Below, piece by piece: positions 45,000 through 56,039 of a DNA stretch of 62,000 bases (position 1 is its first letter; the number at the start of each line of letters is the position of its first letter). The stretch comes from Adiantum capillus-veneris (Eukaryota; Streptophyta; Polypodiopsida; Polypodiales; Pteridaceae). The stretch is from the NCBI GenBank assembly GCA_014529385.2, contig CM043966.1, positions 100,981,587 to 101,043,586 of the forward strand, read 5' to 3'. The position numbers were made by a program, and so were the translations under genes. The notes under the pieces were generated by a model. It made no database searches and was not told the origin of the DNA. It worked only from the letters and a program-made list of their open reading frames with translations.

Positions 45000-45927
45000 C
45001 CCCCATCCTTGGTGGCTTATCACATTGCGGGCTGATGTGACCCAACTCTCCACAATTGTAACAGGTGGGCGTCTGCCTCCAAAACCTACCATTGCTTTGT
45101 CCAACACCATTCCTAGGTCTTTCTTCACCTCTTGGCTGATTTGCATACCTCCCTTGACCTCAATTATTTCCCACTTGACCTAGCATGTTTAGGCTGAGAT
45201 TCTTCATCAAATCTACCATTTGCCTCATGTCTTGCCTTAGCCCATCATCTTGCACTGTTGTAGTGACCACTGCTGGCATAACCTGAGTAGTAACAGGAAC
45301 CACTGGTTCGTGATGAACCCCTGACATGCGCCCTTGTAAAGACTCTATAGGCTGAAATTCAGACCTCATTGGCAAAGACTCCACCCCTAACTGGCTCATT
45401 TTCCTCAGCTTCCACTCTTTGTTCCTTGCTACCTCTAGTGCATCTTCATATGTCCTAGGTTTCTTTAGCTCCACCCTCCAACGTATATTCTCCCAAAGAC
45501 CAGCCAAGAACCTGTCCTTCTTCATCATGTCAGGCAGGGGTACCTGTGGTGCTAAAGCCTTGCACATTCTCTCCCATGCCAATGAAAACTTACGTATGTA
45601 CGCATCTACTAGCTCACCTTCCTTTTGCATCAAAGCCTGTACTTCTTGCCACACTTTGTCAGGATCTTCTATCTTCACAAACTCCACTTCCAATCCATGC
45701 CTTAGATTGTCCCAACTCAATCTTATAGGTGGATCTGCTGCACGCAACTCCTCTTCAAATGCCTTGGACCAAACTCATTCATCACTCTTCAAACAAATTT
45801 GGAGAAGGCGTAACATTTGCGTAGGGTCATGAATCTAGTTGCTAATGCAGGCAACCTCCATCTTTTCCAAAAATTCTTCCACATCTTCATCACTTCTTCC
45901 ATGAAACTCCGGATAAGAGAAAGCCAT
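45000..45927 (-). pseudogene. Element E gag
   Basis: The start is the ATG at 45927 (MAFSYPEFHGRSDEDVEEFL). Two in-frame stops lie between 45840 and 45770, then there is open frame to a TGA at about 45160 and on to the zinc knuckle CYNCGELGHISPQC at about 45020-45061. The capsid-like region has DKVWQEVQALMQKEGELVDAY and RRVEL-type blocks (here IRWRVELKKPRTYEDALE). All ORFs share one frame. At least the TGA codons fit CGA changed by C-to-T. Confidence 0.8.
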
Positions 45928-46029
45928 GGCTACCCAAGTTACAATGCTTTGAGAACCCCTTTGAACACACGTGCAAGAACCCAAAACTTTTGACTACCCA
46001 ATCCGCAGAAACTTCAATGGAGCTCAACT

Positions 46030-46272
46030 TTAGATAAGGACAAACACATGCACATCAAATGAGTTTTCATAGTTGATCATCGGAATGACAACAGGCAAAG
46101 GACATTCCAGGATCTCTCTCAATCTTCTTGGCCCAAACATAAAGACTATGCGCTCCTGGAAAAAGATCTTCCTGGACACATGAATATTAATCTGAATCCT
46201 TTGAGTTAAATGAAAAGGAGTGAAATGAGGGCCATTTTGATCATCCATTAAAGCCAACCATGAAGCTCCCAA
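46030..46272 (-). CDS. Leader small ORF beta of element E (80 aa), novel family
   Basis: 80 residues, 102 bp upstream of gag. From its HFTPFHLTQRIQINI block onward it matches beta of elements C and B: SRKIFFQERIVFMFG, R-xx-EIL, VVIPMINY, SFDVHVFVLI, with the stop at the same place. It is intact while the adjacent gag has stops. The alpha partner is not visible in the leader (46273-46978). This third element shows that the family is shared, not peculiar to one pair. Confidence 0.7.
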   Translation of the reverse strand: MGASWLALMDDQNGPHFTPFHLTQRIQINIHVSRKIFFQERIVFMFGPRRLREILECPLPVVIPMINYENSFDVHVFVLI

Positions 46273-46837
46273 GAAGGCACACCTGACTTATCCTCTGATT
46301 TTTGCCAAAATTTCAGCAGCATAACAGCATAAATGGCTCAAAATACCAAAAAACCAGCCATCATAACTTGGAAAAATTTTGGCAGAGTTTCCCCAGAAGT
46401 AGAGCAGTAGGAACCCAAAATATAGATTGTCTATGTATGCATAAACTGTCAACAATAGAACCCGAGCATGAAGTAGGACTCACTAGTACATAGCCTATGG
46501 CGAGGTCACAAAAAGGGTGCTCCAGCTACCTGTATCACCGAAAGGATCTCCACATTTGAGAATCCCCCAGCTCAATAAAAACCTCACGCTATCGACCCTC
46601 ACACGAAGGCTAATGCAAATCGCGTATAGTCAAGTCTCAGAAATGACTATCTTCCAGACCAAGTCTCATAAATGGCCGGGACTGCCAAATACAACCAAGT
46701 ATGGCTCCACAAATGCGTACAATGGCAGTTTCCACAAGTAATGTACAATCCAGCAGACAATGCGCTCAAATAGGCGCCAAGTGATGCATACCCACAACAA
46801 CTGCAAGTGACATCAATGCTAGTATATCACTGTACTC

Positions 46838-46931
46838 CAGCTACCTGTACCTGTGTGAATCACTTGTACCTGTACCTGTCCCTGTAACCTGTAGCTTGTA
46901 ACCTGTAATCTGCAACCTGTAACCTGTAATC
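46838..46931. repeat. Minisatellite in the leader of element E
   Basis: Imperfect short repeats of an ACCTGTA / ACCTGTAATC unit, about ten copies, between the primer site and the small ORF. No coding potential. Confidence 0.8.
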
Positions 46932-46978
46932 CCGAATCTCGAAGCTTGAAGTTCGAAGCAGAAGGTACTCGAAGAAGA

Positions 46979-46996
46979 TCCTCCGTGGGGGCGCCA
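46979..46996 (-). other. Primer binding site of element E
   Basis: Minus strand TGGCGCCCCCACGGAGGA, six bases after the LTR end CTCACA. The matching site in element C (8866-8883) differs by two transitions. The tRNA is not identified. Confidence 0.75.
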
Positions 46997-47002
46997 AAAG
47001 AA

Positions 47003-48137
47003 TGTGAGCGGGATGAAAACACACACAACGCCTCTATAACGACCCGAAACACACTCTTGGGAAGATACACACACACACTATGGGGCACCACTCGGCTTAG
47101 ACAACACACCTGGCCGAGACAGGGAACACACCTCTGGAGTGAGAGGAGAGAGACTATCCACTTGCCCACTCCACACACACACACACACACACACACAAAA
47201 ACTCAGCTCAAAAGAGGAGAATTTCTGATGTTTAGATACAAATGAGCTTGGGCCAACACCAATGGGGAAAATAGCTCACACAATATGGGGTAAATAAGCC
47301 AGATACAATCACAAACTAGAGCAGAAACTTCGCTCATAGGAGAAACTTACACAGAAAAACAGCAGGAAAAGAGTGAGGAATTTGGAAAAATGGACAGCAC
47401 CATCGCGTCCGAAACGGCCCAAAACCCCAGTCTACAATGTCAAAGTGCTCAAATCCGACCTCGGATGAGCAGCTTACGGCCAAAACAGGCTCCAAAATGA
47501 GCAAAAACACAGCTGCGGCTGTTCCTCCTCTCTTCTCCACGTTTTTTCTGGTCTTCTCTCTGTTTTTTCAGTTCCCACACTTAGCTTTATTACTTGGGCA
47601 CCCTTGTCCTTTTAAATGACCTCAAACGGACCCCGAACAGGGCAAAAACTGACCTCGCAGTGCATAGTTGTCACCTTTTTGCATCATCCGCACACCTGGC
47701 ACTCAGCTTTTTTCCAATAATGCATCTTGCCACCACGTGAAGTGGCCCCAAAAAGTGGTCCTAATGATGACCTTTCTGCATAATTCTCACGAGAAAACAC
47801 CCACGTTGTGTCCGTCCTCATCCGCGTGCAAATATTGACCTCGTTCGCCCTCCTGACGCCACTAGATGCCATCTGACGCACCTGCTGACCTCACGTCGTC
47901 GGCCCGCGGATAGCTTCCTCGAGAAGTTTTACGCGCTATAAACTCCTCATTATTGTAGAAAAACACAGTGGTACTGGTAATAGTGAAAATCGATGCACTA
48001 TGTACACCCTGTCCTACTTGTACACATATGGGCCCCACATAACCACCTGGCTAAGGAAAATGGGCAATCCTTTATTTGATGCACCATGCATGTATATGTA
48101 CATATGCGCAATCCTTTGCTCCAAAAAACTCCTAACA
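47003..48137 (-). repeat. 5' LTR of element E
   Basis: About 1135 bp. The part 47003-47664 is repeated in the 3' LTR; 47665-48137 is unique because the 3' LTR lost it. Minus-strand ends are TGTTAGGAG...CTCACA. A (CA)n tract lies at 47172-47196. The outer end is fixed by the ACGT target copy at 48138. Confidence 0.8.
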
Positions 48138-48573
48138 ACGTGTCGGGGATCTTGCCTTGGCTTGGCCTAAACACCCGATGTTGGGCATGGAAGAGGCGTG
48201 GCGTCTAAACTGGTATGGTTGGTGTTCATACCCTACCACCTTCTAGTATTTGGGATTCTTTCAGAGCTCAGGTTCATGGAGGGAGGCGAAGCGGTCTCAC
48301 CTATGTCTAGCTCAGGTAGGATGGAGGTGTTCCCGCTCGCTCCCGACGAAGTGAAGTTCTCTATGTCCATAGTAGAGCAGAAGTGGATGGATGGACCGGT
48401 CGATCCCTACACAGGGTGCGGTGCTCTGCTAGTTATTTTGTCATAACTTTCTTCCTATGTTATGGTATACACAGATGTTTTCATTGCATTACGCGTGCTC
48501 CATTTAGATGGGCATTTAAAGATTCTCTGTTGTCAATTTCTCATGTTTCCCTGCATTCTATTCACCCTCCACT

Positions 48574-48624
<51 letters not shown>

Positions 48625-48892
48625 GCCACGCAGTGTACACATATATTCACCCTCCACGATGCTTTATTTTTTCTTGAGTACGCTTTGATTCATAACACCC
48701 ATTCAGGGGTAGTACTAGTCGCTAGGTACCTCTGGATGGAGTCAGTCTCATGGCCTAAACTCCATGCTTGGTCGGGGTGCTGAGAACTCCTCCCCTATAC
48801 AAATGCTTCCGCAACTCTGATGTATATTGAAAATTGTATAAAGGTGTAAATTGTATATTCTGTGCAAAGACCTTGGGGAGGGGTATCTCTCA
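48138..48892 (+). repeat. 3' LTR of element D, second part
   Basis: Resumes with ACGTGTCGGGGATC, matching the 5' LTR from about 28580 to its end TCTCTCA (29354). It includes the (CT)n tract and the same end as the 5' LTR. The target copy TAAGT follows at 48893-48897. Confidence 0.88.
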
Positions 48893-49260
48893 TAAGTGGA
48901 TCGGGTACTTTGGTTTATTCTGTGTCCTTTGGCAATGATTCTTGGAATATCTATCAAGGCTCTTTGGTTGTAGCAAGAGGTAGAGATGCAACGTTTTGAA
49001 GTAGGGAGACTCCATCATGTGATCACCATTATGGATCACCTTGTGATCCTCCTTGTGATGTCATATTGTGAGTCATTTATGCATGTACACAAGGATATAA
49101 GGAGATGTTTCCTCTCTGGTTATGCAAACAATTGTGATGAAATCTTTGATCAAGACATGCATGGTGACTATACAGGAGTATGGGAAACAATTGAGGAGAC
49201 CCGGTTGTCGTCATGGGGGGAGTGACAGGGATATTGGTTGCAATGATACCAGTAACATGC
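48893..49260 (+). mobile_element. hAT-related repeat copy h1, right part
   Basis: Matches 51511-51835 of h2 (GTTTTGAAGTAGGGAGACTCC and on), with an extra stretch of about 45 bp near 49100-49145 that h2 lacks. The two copies diverge after about 49260. The transposase-like part found in h2 beyond 51800 is not recognisable here. Confidence 0.65.
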
Positions 49261-49306
49261 CGCCCTGTTAGCTGATGATGGACCTCAAGATATAGGTTCA
49301 GGTGAT

Positions 49307-49603
49307 GTGAGTAGGCTTGGACAACAAGCCAAAGTTTTGATGATGCACGTATATAGCATTTTGGCACATGTATCTAGATATGTTGCTACCTATGGTCCAC
49401 ATATGCATGATATCTCTTTGAAAAGTAGTGGATTGTCCTCTAGTGATGAGACTATATTGCATAGTGTCAGGCTCGAGTGGGAGTATGCCATGAATATGAA
49501 CCAGTCAAAGATAGCTTCCATAGTGAGAGAAGTGGATCATCAGATGGTTGACTATGATAAGAGGCTGTCGGAGATAGTGTTTGACCTCTTGCATGATACC
49601 TAG
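49307..49603 (+). other. Unrecognised ORF (98 codons) after hAT copy h1
   Basis: Open frame starting MSRLGQQAKVLMMHVYSIL and ending DLLHDT. The flanking frame upstream (GSGDV) reads on. Composition looks protein-like and helical, but I recognise no family. It may belong to the decayed hAT copy or to another element. From 49660 to 50040 I see no gene. Confidence 0.25.
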
Positions 49604-50048
49604 GTTGCCTTTGGTGGCTTATACATAGGCATGTGCCCACGACATTCACCATTAGTTCCGTATGGGTATCACGTCAGTGTAAGAGAGGGGGGTTTTGGTA
49701 GGGAGGGGAGGTATTTTTTATATATGGCATGGTCCATATACGGGGATATTTTATCCATATATAGGGAGTAATTTCCCATTTTTGGTGCACGTAGGTGACG
49801 TCTCATCAATATTATTAGTGAATCCCCCGGGGGCACCCAGTGATGGACAAAGGATGAGATTTCTTTTTCTTGCTCTCGCTTAAAGGCAAATTGGCTTTTA
49901 AGCGGGAGCTTGTTGAAGTCGAAGGACAGGTGGACATGAGTCACCCACCGTGGACACACACACACATGTATCACATATACACACATAGTGTAGTCTAAGG
50001 AATCAGACTTGGGGATGTCACCATTGGAGCTCCAGCTACACATTGTGT

Positions 50049-50056
50049 CCCTCCCT

Positions 50057-50101
<45 letters not shown>
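50049..50101. repeat. (CCCT)n/(TC)n microsatellite
   Basis: CCCT units followed by about 35 bp of TC. The region 50102-50485 has no recognisable gene; a short motif GCTAACTAGCACAA recurs near 50395-50430 and 50595. Confidence 0.9.
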
Positions 50102-50104
<3 letters not shown>

Positions 50105-50490
50105 TATCACTAGCTTTGCATTGTGTGGAGATATTGAGATGAGAAGGAGTCATAAATCTTACAACCATGAGTATTTTTAATTTCATTTCTATTTAGTTAG
50201 AGGTTTAGTTAGGATGATAAATATCATATTTGTACCTTTATGATGAGATGTCATCATCAAGTGTCCCCTCGATTGGTCGCATGGGGAACGGTGACTTTTA
50301 AGAGACACTAAGAGACCATTTGTATATTCCACCTCTCTCTGGGTAATGGGGTGAAAGCATGTTAACCTGTCATGCTTTTTCATGTCCCGGACAATGCTAA
50401 CTAGCACAATTTTGACATATGCTAACTAGTACAATAACTTGAGCTACATCTCCAAGATCTATGACATATGATATATCAATAGAAAGCACT

Positions 50491-50940
50491 TGAAAGAAGG
50501 AACCCAAATGTACAACCTCCGACAAATTTTGATATTATTTGTAAAAAATTTATCGGACGCCCAACTTTTCAAATATGTGCTAACTTGAAACTGCTAACTA
50601 GCACAAAAAGCGTGATAGGCTAACATGCTTTCACCCAATGGTCACAAAGGCCCACCTCTAGGAAAATACCATTTTTTTATTTCCCCAAAATAAAGCACCA
50701 GTTAACCACCCGGGACATGGCTACTTGCTTTGTCTCTCCAGCTTGGGACCCTTAACCTAATTAGTTTATACTAAACTAAGCACCTTGCACCTATAAAAGA
50801 TCCCTGAGAGGTCATTATCAAGAAAATCAACACTTGAAAGAGAATTCATACACACACACACTGATTCCAAGGGTCCAATACCTGGAGTAGGATCTCCTCA
50901 CACATGAAATTTCCCTAGAGAACACACTATAGTCTCTCTT

Positions 50941-51023
<83 letters not shown>

Positions 51024-51307
51024 CTCAGCAATTTCCATCTCGTCAAAACAAAGGGTTTTGTAAATACCATCTTGAATCAAGCTTACCCTCACATTCCGAA
51101 GGGTTTTCATCTCCTCCGCCTAGGTCTCTCTCTCTCTCTCTCTCTCTCCCCTACGGTGTGCTGTGTTAGTGTTATTTGAATCGCTGCTATCCACGTCCTA
51201 GCCACTCAAAGCTAGATGTTGCCCCTTGCTCACTCCCCGTGATGACTTCTGCGGGCACAGGCCTGGCATAGAGGCCGTTGGGGTCCGTTTTGCGTTTGCG
51301 CTTGTCA
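50491..51307 (+). mobile_element. Probable solo LTR G (Tat-related)
   Basis: 817 bp from TGAAAGAAGG to GCTTGTCA, flanked by GCACT (50486-50490 and 51308-51312). The last 130 bp match the ends of solo LTR F and, more weakly, the C LTR: GTCCTAG, then CTAG-A-TGTTGCCCCTT and a common tail. A TATA box (CCTATAAAAG, 50791-50800) and long (TC)n tracts (50946-51020) fit an LTR. The right end is firm; the left end rests on the 5-bp match. Confidence 0.6.
50791..50800 (+). promoter_or_regulatory. TATA box of solo LTR G
   Basis: CCTATAAAAG at a position comparable to the TATA box in LTRs C and F relative to the (TC)n tract. Confidence 0.5.
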
Positions 51308-51784
51308 GCACTATATGCCTCTTGTTTGGCATTTCCCCCTCCCATTATTTGATTTAACCATTGTTGGGATTAAAGTTCAAGTGGTTGATTTCCCATCGTG
51401 AACACACACATACCCATCACATAAATACACATAGTCCATTTGGCATTTTTTAATGGTTCTTCATTAGTGTCGAGTGATGTACATATATCCATATTTTTAA
51501 GAGCTTGATCTAAGTGGATCAGGTACTTTGGGTTATTATGTGTCCTTTGGCAATGATTCTTGGAAGATCTATCAAGGCTCTTTGGTTGTAGCAAGAGGTA
51601 GAGATGCAAAGTTTTGAAGTAGGGAGACTCCATCATGTGATCACCATTATGGATCACCTTGTGATCCTCCTTGGGATGTCATATTCTGAGTCATTGAATC
51701 ATGTACACAAGGATATAAGGAGAATTAAGACATGCATGGTGACTATACAGGAGTATTGGCAACCATTGATGAGACCTGGTTGTT
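51308..51784 (+). mobile_element. hAT-related repeat copy h2, upstream part
   Basis: Same sequence as copy h1 (25756-25960 joined to 48893 on). It includes ATCTAAGTGGATCAGG at about 51507-51522, the intact form of the site where chromovirus D is inserted in h1. An ORF start at 51604 (VGRLHHVITIMDHLVILL) is shared by both copies but is not a domain I know. Confidence 0.65.
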
Positions 51785-52870
51785 ATGGATGGAGTGATAG
51801 GGATATTGGTTGCAATGACACTAGAAACGTGCAGCAATTGTTGTATTACGCACAGCTTAAATTTGGTGTTGAAGGATTTGTACACTAGTGAAGAAACCAC
51901 ATGGTTTGCCAAAATAATTGACATAACACACCAAATTGTGAAATTTACCTTGAAACGACAAATAGTGTTCGACTTGTACAAAACGCGCATGTCAGTGATG
52001 TTGAAACTTCTTACTGAAACTCGGTTTTACACATCTTTTATACATTGGAATCACTTCTCTGTAATAAGGGCACTATGATTGACACTTTTAATTGCACGGA
52101 TTTTGATGAATGGTAGCTTGAGCAGAAAGAAAAATTAAAAGAGAAGATTATATGTCTACGTGGCTCTATAAACAAGGCTGCTTGTTGGTGGAGGAGTGTA
52201 ATGGATGCATACCATGTAATGATGCCCGTTATGTTTGCAATTTGCAACCTTGATTAGAAGGCGTGATGACATGGTGGTCAATCCAGTAGAGTCTTGAAAA
52301 TCCAGAGGAGCTAAAAGAGTTTTTAGTAGAGGCAACTACCATTCTCTGACAAGCAACAAAGAATTTTGGCCAAGTATTTTCATGTAAGATGGAAGAGCTC
52401 TCATAGTCCACTCCATAGTGTGGCTTACATGCTTGATCTGAAGTATTGGAATTTAGATCTGATGTCCAATACAAAGGTGGTCAACAATTTCTATCACATG
52501 GTCAACACGTTCTACTCCAACGTTCAAGACAAAATTGATTGTATTAAAGAAATGAGTGCATTTAGATTAAAAGAAGGTACTTTTGAAAATGATTTTGTAC
52601 AGTCAATGGCAAAAGAGCAACCTGCATAGAAGTGGTGAATGATGAATGGTGGAGAGCATTACTCAACCTTACCTCCCCTTCCAATGAAAGTAGTGGCATA
52701 ATGTGTAGCAAGCTCAAGGTCAGAGAGAAATTGGAGTATGTATAAGTATGTTCATAGTACTATTTGCAAAAGATTATTAGCAGATAGAGCTAAAAAATTA
52801 GTGTATATGTTTTGCAACAAAAAGATACTGCATCACATCGAAAGTGCTGGCTACGAGGAGGAAATGCCAA
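51785..52870 (+). pseudogene. Degenerate hAT-superfamily transposase
   Basis: Read through several frame changes and stops, this shows the order of a plant hAT transposase: CCITHSLNLVLKDL (usual CAAH-x-LNL block), ETTWFAKIIDITHQIVKF, KLLTETRFYTSFI (the TRF block), then CWWRSVMDAYHVMMPV. After that come HSPLHSVAYMLDLKYW and, at 52690-52850, a C-terminal dimerisation-like block with NWSMYKYVHSTICKRL and LVYMFCNKKIL. The enzyme would excise and reinsert the DNA element; this copy has at least four stops or shifts and cannot be active. Terminal inverted repeats were not found. Confidence 0.75.
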
Positions 52871-53355
52871 TCTAGTTATATGATTGTCAAAAAGAAGATG
52901 AAGAAGAATTAAATGTTGGTGTATCTCAATGCACTATAGACAAAATAGAAGAGAATCTGATAATACATGTGAAAGTTGAATTACAAAAATACCCACAACA
53001 CACTTAGACTGGGAACCAAATAACAACTTCACAGATTTAGTATAGCTTGAGAGTAGAATGAAGATTGTGTCAAAAACCATTTTGAAAGAGCTTGTATTCA
53101 ATGTGTTTTGATCGTATACAATGCTTCATAGTAGCGATTATGCATAGTTTGTCGATCTCAATTGTTATGCTCAGGACTAGCATCTTGGTCACCAAACAAA
53201 TTTCTAATCATGCTAGGGGTATCTTGGCAGGCTTGCTTGAATTTATACTCATTTGACATGTCAAACATATAATATATCTTGTAAACAGATTGCACATCGG
53301 CTAATATTTTGCATTAGATGAATTAAATAGACAAAGTGATCATAATGACCACATG
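52871..53355. other. No recognisable gene
   Basis: AT-rich, stops in all frames; may be the 3' part of hAT copy h2. The far terminal repeat could not be identified. Confidence 0.4.
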
Positions 53356-54274
53356 TCAATGTATAGTATCCACTCCATCCATCAAAATTCGTGTAGCAAA
53401 TTGGGACGATGAAGATGCATCTGAAGTAGACGAGGGGACCAAATTTGGATGTAGGACAAGGTGACTAATGTGTGTCCCTTGTACATGTGGAGGATTCACT
53501 CGCTCTGTCAGATTCTGAACATCTTGGCTTAGGCGGTGAATACTTTTCTCCATCCGAACCTATGATGGTTGAGGTGTTTGGGTGGCTATAGAAAGCCATG
53601 TTATTTTTTCATCTTTCTCTCCCAGTTGTATCCTCCTGTAAATATCTTTCTCTCTCTTTAACTGTAATATCGGGTGAAAGTGACACAACTTTTCCTGATA
53701 TCATGGGTGGCAACATTTGTCTCCTTCAACGAGAAGTCTACTGGTAGCTTCTGCTGCACAAAATGAACATATAACATTTTTGCAAAATATAACGCACAAT
53801 TTGCATTCTGTAGTGGATGGCCATAAACTTCCAAGTAGATCCTCTCAATGTTTTCTTTGATCACTTCATGGAGGCACTTCGAAACCTTCGACCATCATTT
53901 CTTTCTCTCCGCATCCTCACATGGCCATATTGTTCTGATCATGTCCTTGGTCACTTGTTTATTGATCTCTTTGCATTGCATGTGGTTTGGATTTTTCCAA
54001 ATTTTGATAGTCGTTGACTAGCGCGCATCACTTGTCGTGCCGACATACCGTGTGCTAGAGATTTCATGTGATGAAATGCATTAAGAGCCGCTTGTTGTTG
54101 ATCATCAGGTGCTGATTGTGAACCACAAACTTGTTCTTTATCGACCAATGATAGTATCTTAGAGCTACAATGGACAAATAGAAAAATATTGAATATCATT
54201 GACAAAAATATATTCTCACAATTCAACAGTCTCACAGATACACAAAAGCTCTGGTCTTGTTCACTACATAACAT
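53356..54274 (-). pseudogene. Unrecognised broken gene region, minus strand
   Basis: Three ORFs in reading order: 54274-53951 (Gln/Ala-rich, with DDQQQAALNAFHHMKSLAHG), 53864-53658 (HPLQNANCALYFAKMLYVHF, FSLKETNVATHDIRKSC) and 53553-53356 (MEKSIHRLSQDVQNLTERV, Ser/Thr-rich end). They look protein-like rather than random and lie downstream of the kinase relic on the same strand, so they may be parts of one or two decayed genes. I do not recognise a family, and frame changes or introns separate them. Confidence 0.3.
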
Positions 54275-54479
54275 GTTGTAGGCCCCTTAAGTCAGATCAC
54301 AAGCGGTCATTGGACAATATTAGGGTCTATCTTTAGATGATCTTTGAAAAATATCAAAACATTTGATGTGTTTCTTCTAGTTTCCCGCTCTCTTAACTTC
54401 ATTCAACAGTCTACTTTTGTCTGAATGGCCCTCATGACATCTTGACCGGGGTAAAATATTTCTTCTAAGAAATAAACTT

Positions 54480-55382
54480 TCTTAGTTGTACTCTAAAATT
54501 CTATCAACATGTCAAATAGATAACCTAGTGCATAAATATTGCTTGATTTTGTATATGCATTTGCGCACCGTGGATCATATATTTTTGGAGCAATCCACGG
54601 TTGCATTGCAATCTCTCCTTCCCTTGTTGATTGTGCCTCCAAAACTGAAAGTATGATTGAGTTCTTGAACACAAATAATTATTTGACACACGATTGCCTC
54701 GTGTTCTAAGAATCATGCCCCAATCAATGATATCGATGCAAGGTTTATTTGTGCGAGTAAAGTCCAACATTATGTTGAAAGGGTGCAGGTTGTTGTGCAC
54801 TATACCAGTTGAGTGAGCAGTTGCAACGCCATCAATTAAAGCATGATAGATTGCTGGCATCTTCTCAAGAATTGCTTTAATCCGTGTAGCCTCTATCTCT
54901 AGGAAGCACTCATTTGCTGGTGGCAATGACCTCCAGCCGTATTGTGGCCTGTAGATGTGGCGTCTGAACGCTCTGTGGGCGAATGTCAAGCGGTACATCA
55001 TGTCCCCCAAGTTGCCCCCATTATAGTATGGAGAAATTGTGATCCAGGGAGCTTCGGTGGTAAAGCCAATGCATCTTACAATGGAGGGGTGAAGTGTTTG
55101 CATTCCTTGTTTTGTCTAAAAGCTGTCAAATTTTGTCTCACTCCCTCCCTTGTATCATTTTTCCACATATGTAATGAGCTCTAGAAAGAAAGAGATAACT
55201 TTAATGGTGCATAATTTTCACACACCAAAAGAGCCTGCTCCAATCCTTGTACCTTCTATCAGGTCTTCATGGGGAATGTCACTCAGATGAGCGCACTTGG
55301 CATTCAACGTCGTGTGCATGATTGTGCGAGTGTCGTTGGCATCTAATCAGCCACCCACTTCCGCTTGTGTATCTTGGGCCAT
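54480..55382 (-). pseudogene. Protein-kinase-like pseudogene
   Basis: The frame starts at ATG 55382 (MAQDTQAEVGG) and is continuous to about 54640 apart from stops. Kinase motifs in order: glycine loop RIGAGSFGV (about 55247-55221), a TIKVI block with the expected Lys, HPSIVRCIGF, then the catalytic loop HSTGIVHNNLHPFNIMLD, where the expected Asp is Asn. DWG stands in place of DFG. After a frameshift near 54640 come QPWIAPKIYDP (APE changed to APK) and SSNIYALGYL (Asp changed to Asn). In-frame stops near 55347, 55220, 55160 and 55130 fit C-to-T changes. Intronless here. It would have been a Ser/Thr-type kinase; now dead. Confidence 0.7.
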
Positions 55383-56039
55383 TGTTAGCCTTGCATATTC
55401 TTTCAGTAAAGTGTTAGTGAACCTTAGTAATTTACTGTTCAGTTTGTAATTAGTGAAGGGCTTTGTACCTTTTCATTCTTCCTAGTAGTTGGCCTCCCAC
55501 GTGATGATAGTGCATTGTAAGAGATGAAGATGATGAATGCAAAACTATGGCTCTGAAGATTCTGTGTTTCTTTGTGTATTCTGTCTTCAGTTTCCATTTA
55601 GTACCCTAATTCTCGTCCGAACCTGCACATGTACTGAAATTGTTCTGAATCTGTAATGAGATGATGCACTGCCTTAATGGTTGATTTAGTTGTTATTCCC
55701 ACTCCCCTATGCCTCAATAACACTTAACAATCCTGCTGATTATGGAGCAAACCTTGATCAAAGTCTTAATTGGCAATGGGGTCTAGTTGGGTCATATGGG
55801 GTTGTGAACCTAAAGATTTCCTGCAAGCATTCTCCAATTGGAAGTCAGAGGAGGAAGAACAGGAGGAATATAATCTGATTTTCCTTCAAGATTTTGTCCT
55901 TGAAATAGCATGCTTCAAAACTTCTTGGTGCATTAACACTTGACAATTCTTTGCTGGTTTTTGTCAAAAGTGGCAAACTAAGGAGCGGAAACCCTAGTTC
56001 TGTTGAGGGCGTTTTCGGTTTTCAAGGCATTTTCAAAAA
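55383..56039. other. No recognisable gene
   Basis: Upstream flank of the kinase relic. A 62-codon plus-strand ORF at 55690-55878 shows no domain and no conservation that I can test. Confidence 0.4.

Larger units (their letters stand above)
38694..48137 (-). mobile_element. Element E: Tat-clade Ty3/gypsy element nested in the 3' LTR of D
   Basis: Minus strand: 5' LTR 48137-47003, primer site, leader, small ORF beta, gag, protease, RT, second RNase H, truncated integrase, truncated 3' LTR 39363-38694. Ends are TGTTAGG...CTCACA on the minus strand. The target duplication is ACGT (38690-38693 and 48138-48141). The intact target in the other LTR of D reads ACGC at 28580-28583. A single deletion removed the integrase C-terminus, polypurine tract and first part of the 3' LTR. 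Confidence 0.88.
25961..48892 (+). mobile_element. Element D: chromovirus-type Ty3/gypsy element, interrupted by E
   Basis: 5' LTR 25961-29354, initiator-Met-like primer site, a non-gag gene-like region, protease, RT, RNase H, integrase and chromodomain remnant, polypurine tract, then a 3' LTR split into 35955-38693 and 48138-48892 by element E. The LTR ends are TGTAAGATC...TCTCTCA. A perfect 5-bp target duplication TAAGT flanks it (25956-25960 and 48893-48897). Copy h2 of the hAT repeat shows the same site with a single TAAGT (51511-51515), which confirms the boundaries. Confidence 0.92.

Noticed and set aside
55178-55222. Short intron after the kinase glycine loop
   Set aside because: It would be only about 45 bp, too short for plants, and the frame is continuous across it if the TGA is a mutated codon.
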